A DNA stretch of 64,000 bases from Bacteroidales bacterium UBA4893 (GTDB taxonomy: Bacteria > Bacteroidota > Bacteroidia > Bacteroidales > P3), in contig DHCV01000019.1 of the NCBI GenBank assembly GCA_002399025.1, positions 96,922-160,921 on the forward strand, read 5' to 3'. Below the pieces are notes generated by a model. That model made no database searches. It was given only the letters and a program-made list of their open reading frames with translations, and was not told the origin of the DNA. The position numbers and the translations under genes are program-made. Positions 8,021 through 17,049 of the stretch are shown here, in pieces. Position 1 is the first letter of the stretch. Each line of letters starts with the position of its first letter.

Positions 8021-11000
8021 TTATAACATTAATCTAAGTTTGAAACCTCCTTGAGTCATTGAGTTAGGGTAGGCATTTGAAACATAAGGAGTGTTCACCG
8101 TCATTTCAAAGAAAACAGTAAACAAGATTTTCTCAGTAAGTGCATACTCACCACTAATATCAATAGACATAACATCAGAACCTGAAGACATTAGATTTAC
8201 ATTTTGGTCAATTTTCCTTAGAATTGTTGTGTTCTTGTTCCAATTAAAATTAGCCCTAATATCAATATCGCTCTTTAGCTCTCTTGTACTATTGCCCGTA
8301 CGAAGATTTAGCTTCACATCCTTAAAACGATAGCCTCCACCAATCACATAAGAAAGGCGATTAATTTCAGTCAATTGATTATTGGAGAAACTCAATGATA
8401 AATTTCTATCCTTACGAATTTCAAAATTAGCCTGAAGTGAGTTCTTGAGATTGACCTCAACCTTAATTAGAGGAGAGAAGGATTCGTTTATTGTAATATT
8501 ATCAATTACATCTTTAGCTATATAGTTATTATTGATTTCATTTCTTATCCATTCTCTTCCATAGTCATAACGAGCATCCCTTGCAGGTACTCTAATATCA
8601 GAACGGAAAGCACCAATATTATATGTTGAGTTATAGTCGTTTGAAAGTGTTATTGAATTAACCCATTTCTTAAATAAAGCAATCTTTCCCAACCCAGTAT
8701 ATTCAATTTTCCAGTTTGGAAGAGGAATTCTTGCGAATGGATTTAAGCTTCTTGTGTTTGGATCGGTTCCACTATAAGCAGCTAAGAATGCAGGAATAAG
8801 CACCTGTTGAGAAGTTGCACCATAACCATCAGGATAATATTTACCATTATTAGTATCCATAATCATATTTCCACTATAGTATGGATTGTCTTGAGCCAAT
8901 CTTTGAGCAATAATATCTCTATTACTTAAGAATTGATTGAAAATTGAGCTGGAATTGTCATCATTAATTGAAGAAAACATTGTTGAAACAGTTATGATTG
9001 AGGTGCTGTAATTTCCAGTGATTGTTGGAGATAGTGGACCAGTAACCCTATTAATAATTGGGTCAAATTTATAGTATGCAACATAGGTCTCCGATTCATT
9101 CATGGAGAATCTAAGATTAATTTTGAAGTCCATAATAGGTTCAATGTTTATCTGTCCATTGAGGGATGTTGTATTTTTTTGCTGGAAAGCATTATTCATT
9201 AACGAATCTTTTGACAACCACCCTTTCTCAATTGCTCTTTCCATAATGTTTGCTTGAGAACCAAACACAAATCCAAATCCTGGTGCCCAACCCTTGTTAG
9301 GGTCCATTCCAAAATACTTTGTAACTGGCATAAATCCAGGAATATATGTTCCGCTATTTTTAGAATAGTTGAAATTTCCTTGTTTAACACTTGTTAGAAG
9401 TCTAATGGAGTATTCCCCAACTACCTTAAAGATTTTTGAGGCTTTTGATTCAACTGTATCTTTCTTGTCATTAGGGTTCTTAGTATCATTAGGGTTTTTC
9501 TTATCGTTTGGCTGAGGTCTGGAAGTTGGCATTTGTCTTGGAGAAGTTCTACTTGGATTTAGCACCTTTTTAATGAAAGGTATTTTATTGTAGATAGTTG
9601 TAAAACTTAAATTAGTATTTATTGAAAATCTTGTTGGATTCTCAATTGTATTCCCTAATCTTTCTAATGCTTGAGTTGAACCTGTAAAAACATATTCTGT
9701 ATTATATGAACTCGTTACCCTAACCCAATCCAAATATGGGAGTTTGTTAATAGGAATATTCCAAGTAATATCTGTCTTCTGCCTATATTGTTGAGCTTTT
9801 CCTAATTCAAAAACAGATTCCCAAACAGAATCCCTCTTAGACTTAGTATCAATCTTACCACTTGGCTCATCAATCCTTGCGTTCATCGTTGCATTATAGT
9901 TGATTTTAAGGTTTTGAGTTAGGTCATAAGCAAAACTATATGCCCTATTCCAGTAGAATTGCTTAAAGAAATATGGCTCCATTATTATTATCCCCTTACT
10001 CTTTGGTCTTATTAGAGTTTCTTCAAAATCCCTAACAGCCTCTGTTCTAAAGGTCATACTCTTAGGTTTATAGTGGAAGGTCAAATCTCTAATAATGGCA
10101 AAGGCTTTAGGTTTGAATAATTTTGATTGAAGGAATGGGCGAAGAGGCTTAGTCTTGAAATTGTAGTTATAATTTATTCCTCCTCTATGTTGGGTTTTTG
10201 AATTATAGGAAATATCAACATCGCGTCTATAAATATTGGAGTAAGCATAGGAAGCATCAAAGTTCTCAATTCCTAAAACATATTGCTTTGCATCTGCAGT
10301 AGGCATTTTCTCTTTTCTTATATTCATAAAGTTAAGATTAGTACGAGAAGTATAATCCTGAACCATATTCCTGATTGAATCCTTCTCTTTTTCAGTTCTA
10401 TAGGAAAGGAGGTCATCTTTCAGCTTCACATCTGGGTCCAATGGATTATAACGAGGATTAGCAACCTGTTGCGAATAGTCAAAATGCATAGGAAGTCTTA
10501 CTCCGGAGGTTTTAGGGAAGAATTTACCTATCTCAATATTAGTTGAAACATCAAATGAACCAACATCGTCTTGAGAAATTTCGGTTATTGATTGTTCGAG
10601 AGAGCCAAAGCCTGCAGAGCGATAGGAACCTGAAAAAGAAACATCTCCCAAGTCTGCCAAGTTGGTTCTTGCAAATCCTGTTGCAGCCCAACCAGATGAT
10701 TTATTGAAGTCTGTTAAACGCAATTCATTAATCCACACTTCAACGCTCTTAGGCATCATATCGTCATTATCGTTAACGTTTTTCTTCTTTGGATTCCTTA
10801 CACCAATCATCAAAACCTTAACATTGCTAATGCTTGGAGAACCCAAAACAGTAATTTTCCTTCCGTCAACTATTTCATAATATGGTAAAAGTCCCGAAAC
10901 ACTATTGTCTCCAGAACGTACTTTCTTATTCCTGCTTTCCTTAACCTTAACAATTTTCTCTAAGTCAATTTCAACATTATTACTTTCTGGCCAAATTGCC

Positions 11001-14000
11001 TTATCATCAGTTAAGCCTGTGTACCATGGAGTGAAGTTCAAAGGAAGTTCGTATTCATAGTAATTATTAGTAAAGTCGGACCCAAGACGAACAAAAAGAC
11101 TAACCTCTCCGCTCTTATAATCATCTCTTTCATACATTTTCTCAGCATGAACAAACATCTTTATCTTCTTATACTGACGCATATCCAAATCAGAAGTCTT
11201 GTAGATAGCTCTTGCATCCCCATCAGAAAGTTCAGTTACTTTCATACTTAAAGATTGTTCGTTCATTTGTTGGAAACTTGTTGAGCTATACATTTTTTCT
11301 CTATCAATTCCTGGAGGCAAAACATAAGGGATAGGCGAGCGTTTACCATTTTCCTCAATATTAACCGATGCAACAGTAAAAGTAGTATTCTCAGTTTGTG
11401 TTCCGGTTGGATACATTCCTGGAGAAAGTAAATTATCTGTGTATTTTCTCCAATCACCACTCACAAGCTCAAAGGTTGCAAATCGTAAAATCACCGGTTC
11501 CTCAAAATCTTTTAAGAACATCCTAATAAAACGTATGGATTGAAAACCTTGAATAGAACCAACCGTCTTATGAGGATTACGGATAGGGATTTTAAACTGA
11601 TACCACTTACATTCAGTTGTCTTTCCGTTTGGAAGATTAATGTTTGTAGCGTTTTGAATATCTGTTATATAGTTTTGTCCCACAATTAAGTTATTAGGGT
11701 CTAAAGCAATTTCATATTCATAATAGTTTTCAGCCTCACTAAGAGTGTTGTCTTGATTAATGTCTTCAACGTTTGGAAGAGAGGTTTGTTGAGATGAATA
11801 TAATGAAGCGTTATCAGTAACAGCAGAATTCCCTTCAGAATTGTTAAATTGCTTATATCTATCAGTTATCTTAACATTATTATTATCGTAATATGTACTT
11901 CTGAAATATCTAAAGTCATCTGCAGAAGGGTCATTCTCTAAGGATGCAAAAGCATCAGCATTAAGCTGCCCTTGAGCAATATTCAGAAACCTATCAAAGA
12001 AGGTTTTTTCATCAGATGAAGAAAGACCATCATAACCAATATCCTGAAATTGTCTTGAGGTTGGGTCATTATTGAATGCATTAACAATTGCTTGAAGACG
12101 AGGAACTCTTCCCCAAATCGTAGTATCAACATCAACTACATTTGAAGAAGAAGGCAATCCATTTTCAAAACTCTTCCTTCCATCCCTAAGTATATCCTCA
12201 GAAATATCTCCCATATTAAAATATAACTTACCTCCTCTTGCATTTTCATTACCAATGAAAGGGTCCATTAACCAAAATTCAATATACTCAATATTTGCAG
12301 CTTCAAAGTCGGTTGCGTCAATCTTTCGCATTATCCCTCCCCAACGAGTTTCAGGATTTTTTAAACTTCCATCAGGATTTAAACCAGCAGAATAAACACT
12401 TGTTGTATCATAATTATATGGTCCTCTTTCAGAAGGGTAGAAGGCAAGATTAAATTCTCTAATATTTGTTGGTTGACCTGAAGCTATTTCTTTGTTAGGA
12501 TGAACCTCTCTTTCCAAAATCTGTCTTGCATAAGGTTGGGAGCGGTCTTCTTTATTTATATTTGAAGGAGCATCATTACCATAAAAAATATCATCAACGC
12601 TATACCAAGCAACCTTTGCCCTATTGAAACCATATTCCCATCCTAAATTTGGATTTGTTTCTGGGAAAAGAGAATTAACAGAAGAAAAGTCTTGAGGAGC
12701 ACTTGCCAAATGCCATGCTCCAATTGCTCTTAAATCAATGGAAGTTTTTGCTGCCTCGAAGTCATCTATGTAGGCTGTTCCCGAATTACCTATCACATTT
12801 GGATTTCCTGGAATAAAATGAGCAAATTCTCCTGTAAGTGAAAGATTGGAAGGTGCTTTTGTGGAATAGAAAGGAAGTAGGTCAACGAGTTTTGTGATAA
12901 AGTTAACCTCTTTTTTATAATTGAAATCAAATCCCCAAAGAGTATTACTCATAGGTTCTTCGCCATAGTTAACTTTAGTTGTGATTGGTTTCTCATGAAG
13001 ATTCAAAAGTGTTGCCCCAAGATTTATATCCTTACTTAATTCATAACTTGCTCTTAAGCCCATCATTCTCTTAGTTGTCATGCTAAATAGCTGATGCGAT
13101 TCTGTGGAAACAGTTATTGGAGTTCCGGAGCTAAGGTATCCTTGATTAATAATTTTAACTCTTCCCATTGCATAATCCACAGTATAATCCACACCTTCTA
13201 TTAGGGTCATACCTCCAGCCATAACTCTAACCGAACCTTGAGGAATATTCATCCCATTTAGAGCTATTTCTGAACCTGATTCCGATTTATATCTTCCTTC
13301 CAAATAATACTTATTCTTATCTGGATACTGCTGAGCTTGTGAAATTGTTAAGGTATATAAAGAGTCAAAACAATACTTATTTGCAATATCATTATCACCC
13401 AATAGGTTCCTTAAATCTTTTCCGAAAGGTTCAACATAAGGAAAAACAATTATTCCTCTATCCGATACAATTGTTCCACCATTCAATATGGCATTGTCCA
13501 TAAAATCAAAAACACCATCTGGATATGGGTTTTGTTGATTGTCCATCCTGTCTAAGCCAAAAAGCTGTATTAATGGCACACCTTTTTTCTCTCCCTCATT
13601 AAAATATCCCATTGGAATTCCTTGCTCATCTCCTTGATAGAGAATGTTTAGTCGGAAATCTTCTCTTTGAATTTGAAATGCTTGAAGAGAATAAATGTTT
13701 TTCATCATCAATTTCCACATTGGGTTTCTAACATTGAGAGTGGAACTCTTCAAAAGTTTTACAACCAAAGTATTTGGGTCATTTATCCCTTCATCAGAAA
13801 ATTCTCCAACCTGATATATTGTTGTGTCTCCAATTATTTGATAGCGAAATGCAACAGCTAAAACCTGATCATTGCTAAGAGGTTGATTTAATGAAATAAA
13901 TCCTAAACGTGTGTTTAATGAGTATTCTGAAGGATTAAGCTTTCTTGCACTTTCAATCTTCTCATAGTTTTGTCCTGCAACAAAGCCCATACCTTGAAGC

Positions 14001-15205
14001 ATTGAGCTTATATTATTTATACTCCTAATATTATTAACATTAACGACCGAAAGCAAATTATTGGATTTGTTCCCATCAGGATAAACCATACCTGCTGGAT
14101 TTTCAATAAAAGGATTTTGTCCATAAGGATTCCTTTCCCCAAGGTCAGAAAAAGCAACCAAATTTCTATTTTCATATACTGCTGCACCAACGTTTGTTCT
14201 CCAAACCTCAATCTTAATTATGTTAATATTGGAATTAATTAGTGGGAGAGAGGACATGGCTGTATTATAGTTATCGTAGAAGTATTGAGCAAGGAAATAG
14301 TGTTTATTTGCCTCATATTCGTCAGCTTTTATATTAAAATCTCTTAGTTGAGCTCCTCCTTGCACCGTAATATTGCTTGATTCTGATTTTTGTTCAGAGA
14401 AAACAGCATCCAAGAAAAGTTTACCAAACTTAAGTTTTGTTTTTGCACCAAAAAGTGTTTGTGAGCCTTGAATGAGTGTGGTAGGAAGTGGAAAGGAAAT
14501 ATTCCCTGCCTCAATGGACTGAATAATATTATCTTCCTTGCCTTCATACTTTAGTTTTAATTCATTCTCAAATGAAAAAGTTGCTCCTGTATTATAATTT
14601 AATCCAAAGGAAATTGCTTCTCCAATTTTTGCATTAACATTAAGCTGTATGTTCTCCTCAAAATCAAAACGAGTTGTGCTTCTTTGATTTTCTTGAATTG
14701 ATAAGTCCTCACGATTATTGTTTACAATTGCAAATCGTAGTTCCGCACTACCAACAGGACGAATGTCAATGGTCTGTCCACCAAATATTGTTTCAAAAAG
14801 TTCTGAATTTATTCTGAGTTGAGGTATTAGATTATCCAAAATACCCTCATTTGAAGTTGTGATTTTTGATGAAGCTGAACGATTTTTCCAATAATCGTTT
14901 ATCATCTGATCCATATCGTAGTTTTGGTAGTCGGCAAACGATAAGACCTTTCGTTCAATGATTAAATCCCCAATACGTTTGATAAGAATATACTCGTTGT
15001 TTTTCTCATCATATTGTATTTCTGTTGTAATGTTTGAAGGATTTTGAAGATGTAAGGGGCTTGTTCCATCGCTCCCATAGCGTGTGCTGTCAGGACTAAT
15101 TAAAAGTAAGGGAGATGCGTTTGCATAACCCAAAGAGGTAAAAAATATTGAAATTAAAATAACAAAAAGACAAGATAGTCTTAAGCTACTATTTTTTATA
15201 TTCAT
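8021..15205 (-). CDS. sprA: SprA, outer-membrane translocon of the type IX secretion system
   Basis: This encodes about 2394 residues, the usual size for SprA (called Sov in Porphyromonas), with a signal peptide at the start. Family hallmarks include an N-terminal RSTTRFDFEENIQLNV region, repeated plug and barrel strands, the segment GTAYIDDFEAAKTSIDLR, and a C-terminal beta-signal-like KLRLML end. SprA is the giant beta-barrel pore through which T9SS cargo crosses the outer membrane. The in-frame TTG at 15208 is less likely than ATG 15205. It starts 12 bp after ruvA and is cotranscribed with it. A short low-complexity PNDKKNPNDTKNPNDKKD tract lies near residue 1900. Its likely clients in the window are the proteins at 1394 and 17050. 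Confidence 0.96.
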   Translation of the reverse strand: MNIKNSSLRLSCLFVILISIFFTSLGYANASPLLLISPDSTRYGSDGTSPLHLQNPSNITTEIQYDEKNNEYILIKRIGDLIIERKVLSFADYQNYDMDQMINDYWKNRSASSKITTSNEGILDNLIPQLRINSELFETIFGGQTIDIRPVGSAELRFAIVNNNREDLSIQENQRSTTRFDFEENIQLNVNAKIGEAISFGLNYNTGATFSFENELKLKYEGKEDNIIQSIEAGNISFPLPTTLIQGSQTLFGAKTKLKFGKLFLDAVFSEQKSESSNITVQGGAQLRDFNIKADEYEANKHYFLAQYFYDNYNTAMSSLPLINSNINIIKIEVWRTNVGAAVYENRNLVAFSDLGERNPYGQNPFIENPAGMVYPDGNKSNNLLSVVNVNNIRSINNISSMLQGMGFVAGQNYEKIESARKLNPSEYSLNTRLGFISLNQPLSNDQVLAVAFRYQIIGDTTIYQVGEFSDEGINDPNTLVVKLLKSSTLNVRNPMWKLMMKNIYSLQAFQIQREDFRLNILYQGDEQGIPMGYFNEGEKKGVPLIQLFGLDRMDNQQNPYPDGVFDFMDNAILNGGTIVSDRGIIVFPYVEPFGKDLRNLLGDNDIANKYCFDSLYTLTISQAQQYPDKNKYYLEGRYKSESGSEIALNGMNIPQGSVRVMAGGMTLIEGVDYTVDYAMGRVKIINQGYLSSGTPITVSTESHQLFSMTTKRMMGLRASYELSKDINLGATLLNLHEKPITTKVNYGEEPMSNTLWGFDFNYKKEVNFITKLVDLLPFYSTKAPSNLSLTGEFAHFIPGNPNVIGNSGTAYIDDFEAAKTSIDLRAIGAWHLASAPQDFSSVNSLFPETNPNLGWEYGFNRAKVAWYSVDDIFYGNDAPSNINKEDRSQPYARQILEREVHPNKEIASGQPTNIREFNLAFYPSERGPYNYDTTSVYSAGLNPDGSLKNPETRWGGIMRKIDATDFEAANIEYIEFWLMDPFIGNENARGGKLYFNMGDISEDILRDGRKSFENGLPSSSNVVDVDTTIWGRVPRLQAIVNAFNNDPTSRQFQDIGYDGLSSSDEKTFFDRFLNIAQGQLNADAFASLENDPSADDFRYFRSTYYDNNNVKITDRYKQFNNSEGNSAVTDNASLYSSQQTSLPNVEDINQDNTLSEAENYYEYEIALDPNNLIVGQNYITDIQNATNINLPNGKTTECKWYQFKIPIRNPHKTVGSIQGFQSIRFIRMFLKDFEEPVILRFATFELVSGDWRKYTDNLLSPGMYPTGTQTENTTFTVASVNIEENGKRSPIPYVLPPGIDREKMYSSTSFQQMNEQSLSMKVTELSDGDARAIYKTSDLDMRQYKKIKMFVHAEKMYERDDYKSGEVSLFVRLGSDFTNNYYEYELPLNFTPWYTGLTDDKAIWPESNNVEIDLEKIVKVKESRNKKVRSGDNSVSGLLPYYEIVDGRKITVLGSPSISNVKVLMIGVRNPKKKNVNDNDDMMPKSVEVWINELRLTDFNKSSGWAATGFARTNLADLGDVSFSGSYRSAGFGSLEQSITEISQDDVGSFDVSTNIEIGKFFPKTSGVRLPMHFDYSQQVANPRYNPLDPDVKLKDDLLSYRTEKEKDSIRNMVQDYTSRTNLNFMNIRKEKMPTADAKQYVLGIENFDASYAYSNIYRRDVDISYNSKTQHRGGINYNYNFKTKPLRPFLQSKLFKPKAFAIIRDLTFHYKPKSMTFRTEAVRDFEETLIRPKSKGIIIMEPYFFKQFYWNRAYSFAYDLTQNLKINYNATMNARIDEPSGKIDTKSKRDSVWESVFELGKAQQYRQKTDITWNIPINKLPYLDWVRVTSSYNTEYVFTGSTQALERLGNTIENPTRFSINTNLSFTTIYNKIPFIKKVLNPSRTSPRQMPTSRPQPNDKKNPNDTKNPNDKKDTVESKASKIFKVVGEYSIRLLTSVKQGNFNYSKNSGTYIPGFMPVTKYFGMDPNKGWAPGFGFVFGSQANIMERAIEKGWLSKDSLMNNAFQQKNTTSLNGQINIEPIMDFKINLRFSMNESETYVAYYKFDPIINRVTGPLSPTITGNYSTSIITVSTMFSSINDDNSSSIFNQFLSNRDIIAQRLAQDNPYYSGNMIMDTNNGKYYPDGYGATSQQVLIPAFLAAYSGTDPNTRSLNPFARIPLPNWKIEYTGLGKIALFKKWVNSITLSNDYNSTYNIGAFRSDIRVPARDARYDYGREWIRNEINNNYIAKDVIDNITINESFSPLIKVEVNLKNSLQANFEIRKDRNLSLSFSNNQLTEINRLSYVIGGGYRFKDVKLNLRTGNSTRELKSDIDIRANFNWNKNTTILRKIDQNVNLMSSGSDVMSIDISGEYALTEKILFTVFFEMTVNTPYVSNAYPNSMTQGGFKLRLML

Positions 15206-15217
15206 CAAGAAATCTTA

Positions 15218-15799
15218 CTATAATACTTTTAATGCTTGTTTAATAAGTAGTTCCACACTTGCATCGGGATTACTCTGAACGATCTTATCTAATGCTCTTT
15301 CAACTATCAACTTACTAAAGCCCAATGTTTGTAAAGCTAATAACGCCTCTTCTCTGTTTTTATTGTTTATTATACTTGTATTTGAAATTTCAATATCCAA
15401 TTTTGACAATGAATCCTTTAGCTCCAAAATAAGTCTTTGAGCAGTTTTAGCACCAATTCCCTTAACCTGCCTTAGTGAATTAATATCTTCTTTCACAATT
15501 GCACTATGCAACTCGCCTGTATTCATTGAAGAAAGCATCATTCGTGCAGTATTGACCCCAACCCCATTAACAGAAATCAAGTAACGAAACAATTCTCTTT
15601 CCTTAGCTGAGAAAAATCCAAATAGTTGATGTGCATCATCCCTAACAACAAAATGAATCAATATTCTGCCACTATCCATTGATTTGATTTCAGAATAAGT
15701 AGTTAGACTGATTTCAACCAAATAGCCAATCCCCATAGCATTTACAACCAAAGTAGAGGGTGTCTTTTGTTCAAACTTTCCTTCAATAAACTCGTACAT
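15218..15799 (-). CDS. ruvA: Holliday junction DNA helicase subunit RuvA
   Basis: The 193-residue protein matches RuvA in length and layout: an OB-fold N-terminal domain starting MYEFIEGKFEQ, the turn REDA-like VVRDDAHQLFGFFS, helix-hairpin-helix motifs LISVNGVGVNTARMML and LRQVKGIGAKTAQRLILELKD, and a C-terminal three-helix domain that contacts RuvB. RuvA tetramers bind four-way junctions and direct the RuvB motor during recombination. A longer frame opens at a TTG (15820), but ATG 15799 gives the conserved N-terminus. It is upstream of and probably cotranscribed with sprA; the pairing is recurrent in this phylum, although the functions are unrelated. Confidence 0.95.
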   Translation of the reverse strand: MYEFIEGKFEQKTPSTLVVNAMGIGYLVEISLTTYSEIKSMDSGRILIHFVVRDDAHQLFGFFSAKERELFRYLISVNGVGVNTARMMLSSMNTGELHSAIVKEDINSLRQVKGIGAKTAQRLILELKDSLSKLDIEISNTSIINNKNREEALLALQTLGFSKLIVERALDKIVQSNPDASVELLIKQALKVL

Positions 15800-15817
15800 A
15801 GCAATTAAATTAAAAAA

Positions 15818-15825
15818 CAAAATTA
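15818..15825 (-). promoter_or_regulatory. Putative -7 element for the ruvA-sprA operon
   Basis: TAATTTTG on the minus strand lies 18 bp upstream of the ruvA ATG and matches TAnnTTTG. No clear TTTG is found at the expected -33 position. The element lies just downstream of the 21-bp repeat array. Confidence 0.4.
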
Positions 15826-15928
15826 CTTATAATTTTTTTATCGCAGATAGAAATGTGCAAAAGAATTAAGTAATCATTAAGTAAACGTCTAATTTAATGG
15901 AAATCTTGTATTGAATGATAAAAATTAG

Positions 15929-16041
15929 ACTTTAAAATTCTAAAACCTTGTTTCAATAAATTAGAATCAAGTTTTAATTTACTAACTCTTCGTTTTAATT
16001 TATTAACTCTTCGTTTTAATTTACTAACTCTTCGTTTTAAT
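15929..16041. repeat. 21-bp tandem repeat array A (five clear units, one degenerate)
   Basis: A GTTTTAAT core (TTAAAAC on the other strand) recurs at 15950 (as GTTTCAAT), 15971, 15992, 16013 and 16034, exactly 21 bp apart, with a decayed unit at about 15929. The flanking 13 bases vary in a modular way, for example TACTAACTCTTC, TATTAACTCTTC and AAATTAGAATCAA. Read on the minus strand the units are heptads such as KLKRRVS, KLKRRVN and KLKLDSN. The array fills the gap between the divergent genes ruvA and panB. The same repeat occurs at 29520-29632. Confidence 0.9.
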
Positions 16042-16107
16042 ATTGCGATAAAAAAATAAGAAATTGCGAATTTTCCACTTTTATGGACCAAATGAGAATA
16101 TTATTCC

Positions 16108-16115
16108 TATTTTTG
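16108..16115 (+). promoter_or_regulatory. Putative -7 promoter element for panB
   Basis: TATTTTTG matches TAnnTTTG and lies 27 bp before the panB ATG, leaving a short leader. A convincing -33 TTTG is not visible. The 21-bp repeat array ends about 65 bp upstream, so the repeats sit where an upstream regulator could bind. Confidence 0.4.
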
Positions 16116-16142
16116 CCAAATAATTTAAAACATTGAAAAATT

Positions 16143-16964
16143 ATGTCAACTGCAAATAAATCAGATGTAAAAAAAGTAACGGTTCATGTTTTGCAATCCA
16201 TGAAACTAAAAGGAGAAAAAATATCAATGCTTACCGCATACGACTATACAATGGCACGATTGGTTGATGCCGCCAACATAGACATTATTCTTGTTGGGGA
16301 TTCGGCAGCTAATGTTATGGCAGGTTACGAAACAACGCTTCCAATAACCTTAGATAATATGATATATCATGCAGCCTCAGTTGTAAGAGCTTCAGATAGG
16401 GCTTTAGTTGTTGTCGATTTGCCTTTTGGAACATATCAGGGTAATTCAAAGGAAGCTCTTTGTTCGGCAGTAAGGATAATGAAAGAAACTGAAGCCAATG
16501 CTGTGAAGATTGAAGGAGGAAAGGAGATTTTGGAGTCAGTAAATAGGATTCTATCGGCAGGAATACCCGTTATGGGACATTTGGGATTAACTCCACAATC
16601 AATAAATAAGTTTGGAACCTATGTCGTACGTGCAACATCGGAACAAGAAGCAAACAAACTAATTGAAGACGCACACGCATTGCAAGATGCAGGTTGTTTT
16701 GCAATTGTTCTTGAAAAGATACCAGCTGAGCTTGCTGAAAGGGTGGCAAAAGAACTTCGCATCCCTATAATTGGTATTGGTGCAGGTGGTGGAGTTGATG
16801 GTCAAGTGTTGGTAATTCATGATATGTTGGGAATGACTCAAGAGTTTTCTCCTCGTTTTCTTCGTCGCTATCATCATTTGGGAGAAGAGATAACCAATTC
16901 TGTAAAACAATACGTAGCAGACGTAAAAAGCCGAGACTTCCCTAATGAGAAAGAACAATACTAA
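16143..16964 (+). CDS. panB: 3-methyl-2-oxobutanoate hydroxymethyltransferase (PanB)
   Basis: The 273-residue protein matches PanB across its length. It carries [16 protein letters not shown], the metal-binding [15 protein letters not shown], the ketopantoate-site [19 protein letters not shown], the catalytic Glu in [10 protein letters not shown], and [18 protein letters not shown]. It transfers a hydroxymethyl group from methylene-tetrahydrofolate to 2-oxoisovalerate, the first committed step of pantothenate and coenzyme A synthesis, in the cytoplasm. No other pantothenate gene is adjacent. It ends 86 bp before the convergent giant surface-protein gene, with a strong hairpin between. Confidence 0.97.
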   Translation: MSTANKSDVKKVTVHVLQSMKLKGEKISMLTAYDYTMARLVDAANIDIILVGDSAANVMAGYETTLPITLDNMIYHAASVVRASDRALVVVDLPFGTYQGNSKEALCSAVRIMKETEANAVKIEGGKEILESVNRILSAGIPVMGHLGLTPQSINKFGTYVVRATSEQEANKLIEDAHALQDAGCFAIVLEKIPAELAERVAKELRIPIIGIGAGGGVDGQVLVIHDMLGMTQEFSPRFLRRYHHLGEEITNSVKQYVADVKSRDFPNEKEQY

Positions 16965-16991
16965 TTTCATTAACTAATTTTCAAATTAAAA

Positions 16992-17023
16992 AAAGAGACG
17001 AAGCCATTTGACTTCGTCTCTTT
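16992..17023. terminator. Bidirectional Rho-independent terminator
   Basis: A perfect 12-bp stem, AAAGAGACGAAG pairing with CTTCGTCTCTTT, encloses an 8-base loop. A-rich sequence precedes it and TTT follows it, so it can serve panB on the plus strand and the giant surface-protein gene on the minus strand. Confidence 0.88.
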
Positions 17024-17049
17024 ATGTTTAGAGTGAATGACAGTTTGTT

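Noticed and set aside
13667..13861. Plus-strand open frames within sprA and the giant gene
   Set aside because: They lie wholly inside long real genes in other frames, without leaders or recognisable products.
15800..15820. Seven extra codons of ruvA from a TTG start
   Set aside because: RuvA proteins begin at MYEFIEG; the extra residues have no counterpart and overlap the promoter-like element.
15929..16041. CRISPR array
   Set aside because: The 21-bp units follow one another with no spacers of repeat length and no cas genes.
15894..16091. Minus-strand open frame of 65 codons across array A, with heptads
   Set aside because: It starts only at TTG, has no ATG or leader, and is explained by the 21-bp repeat; I report it as a repeat and not as a gene.
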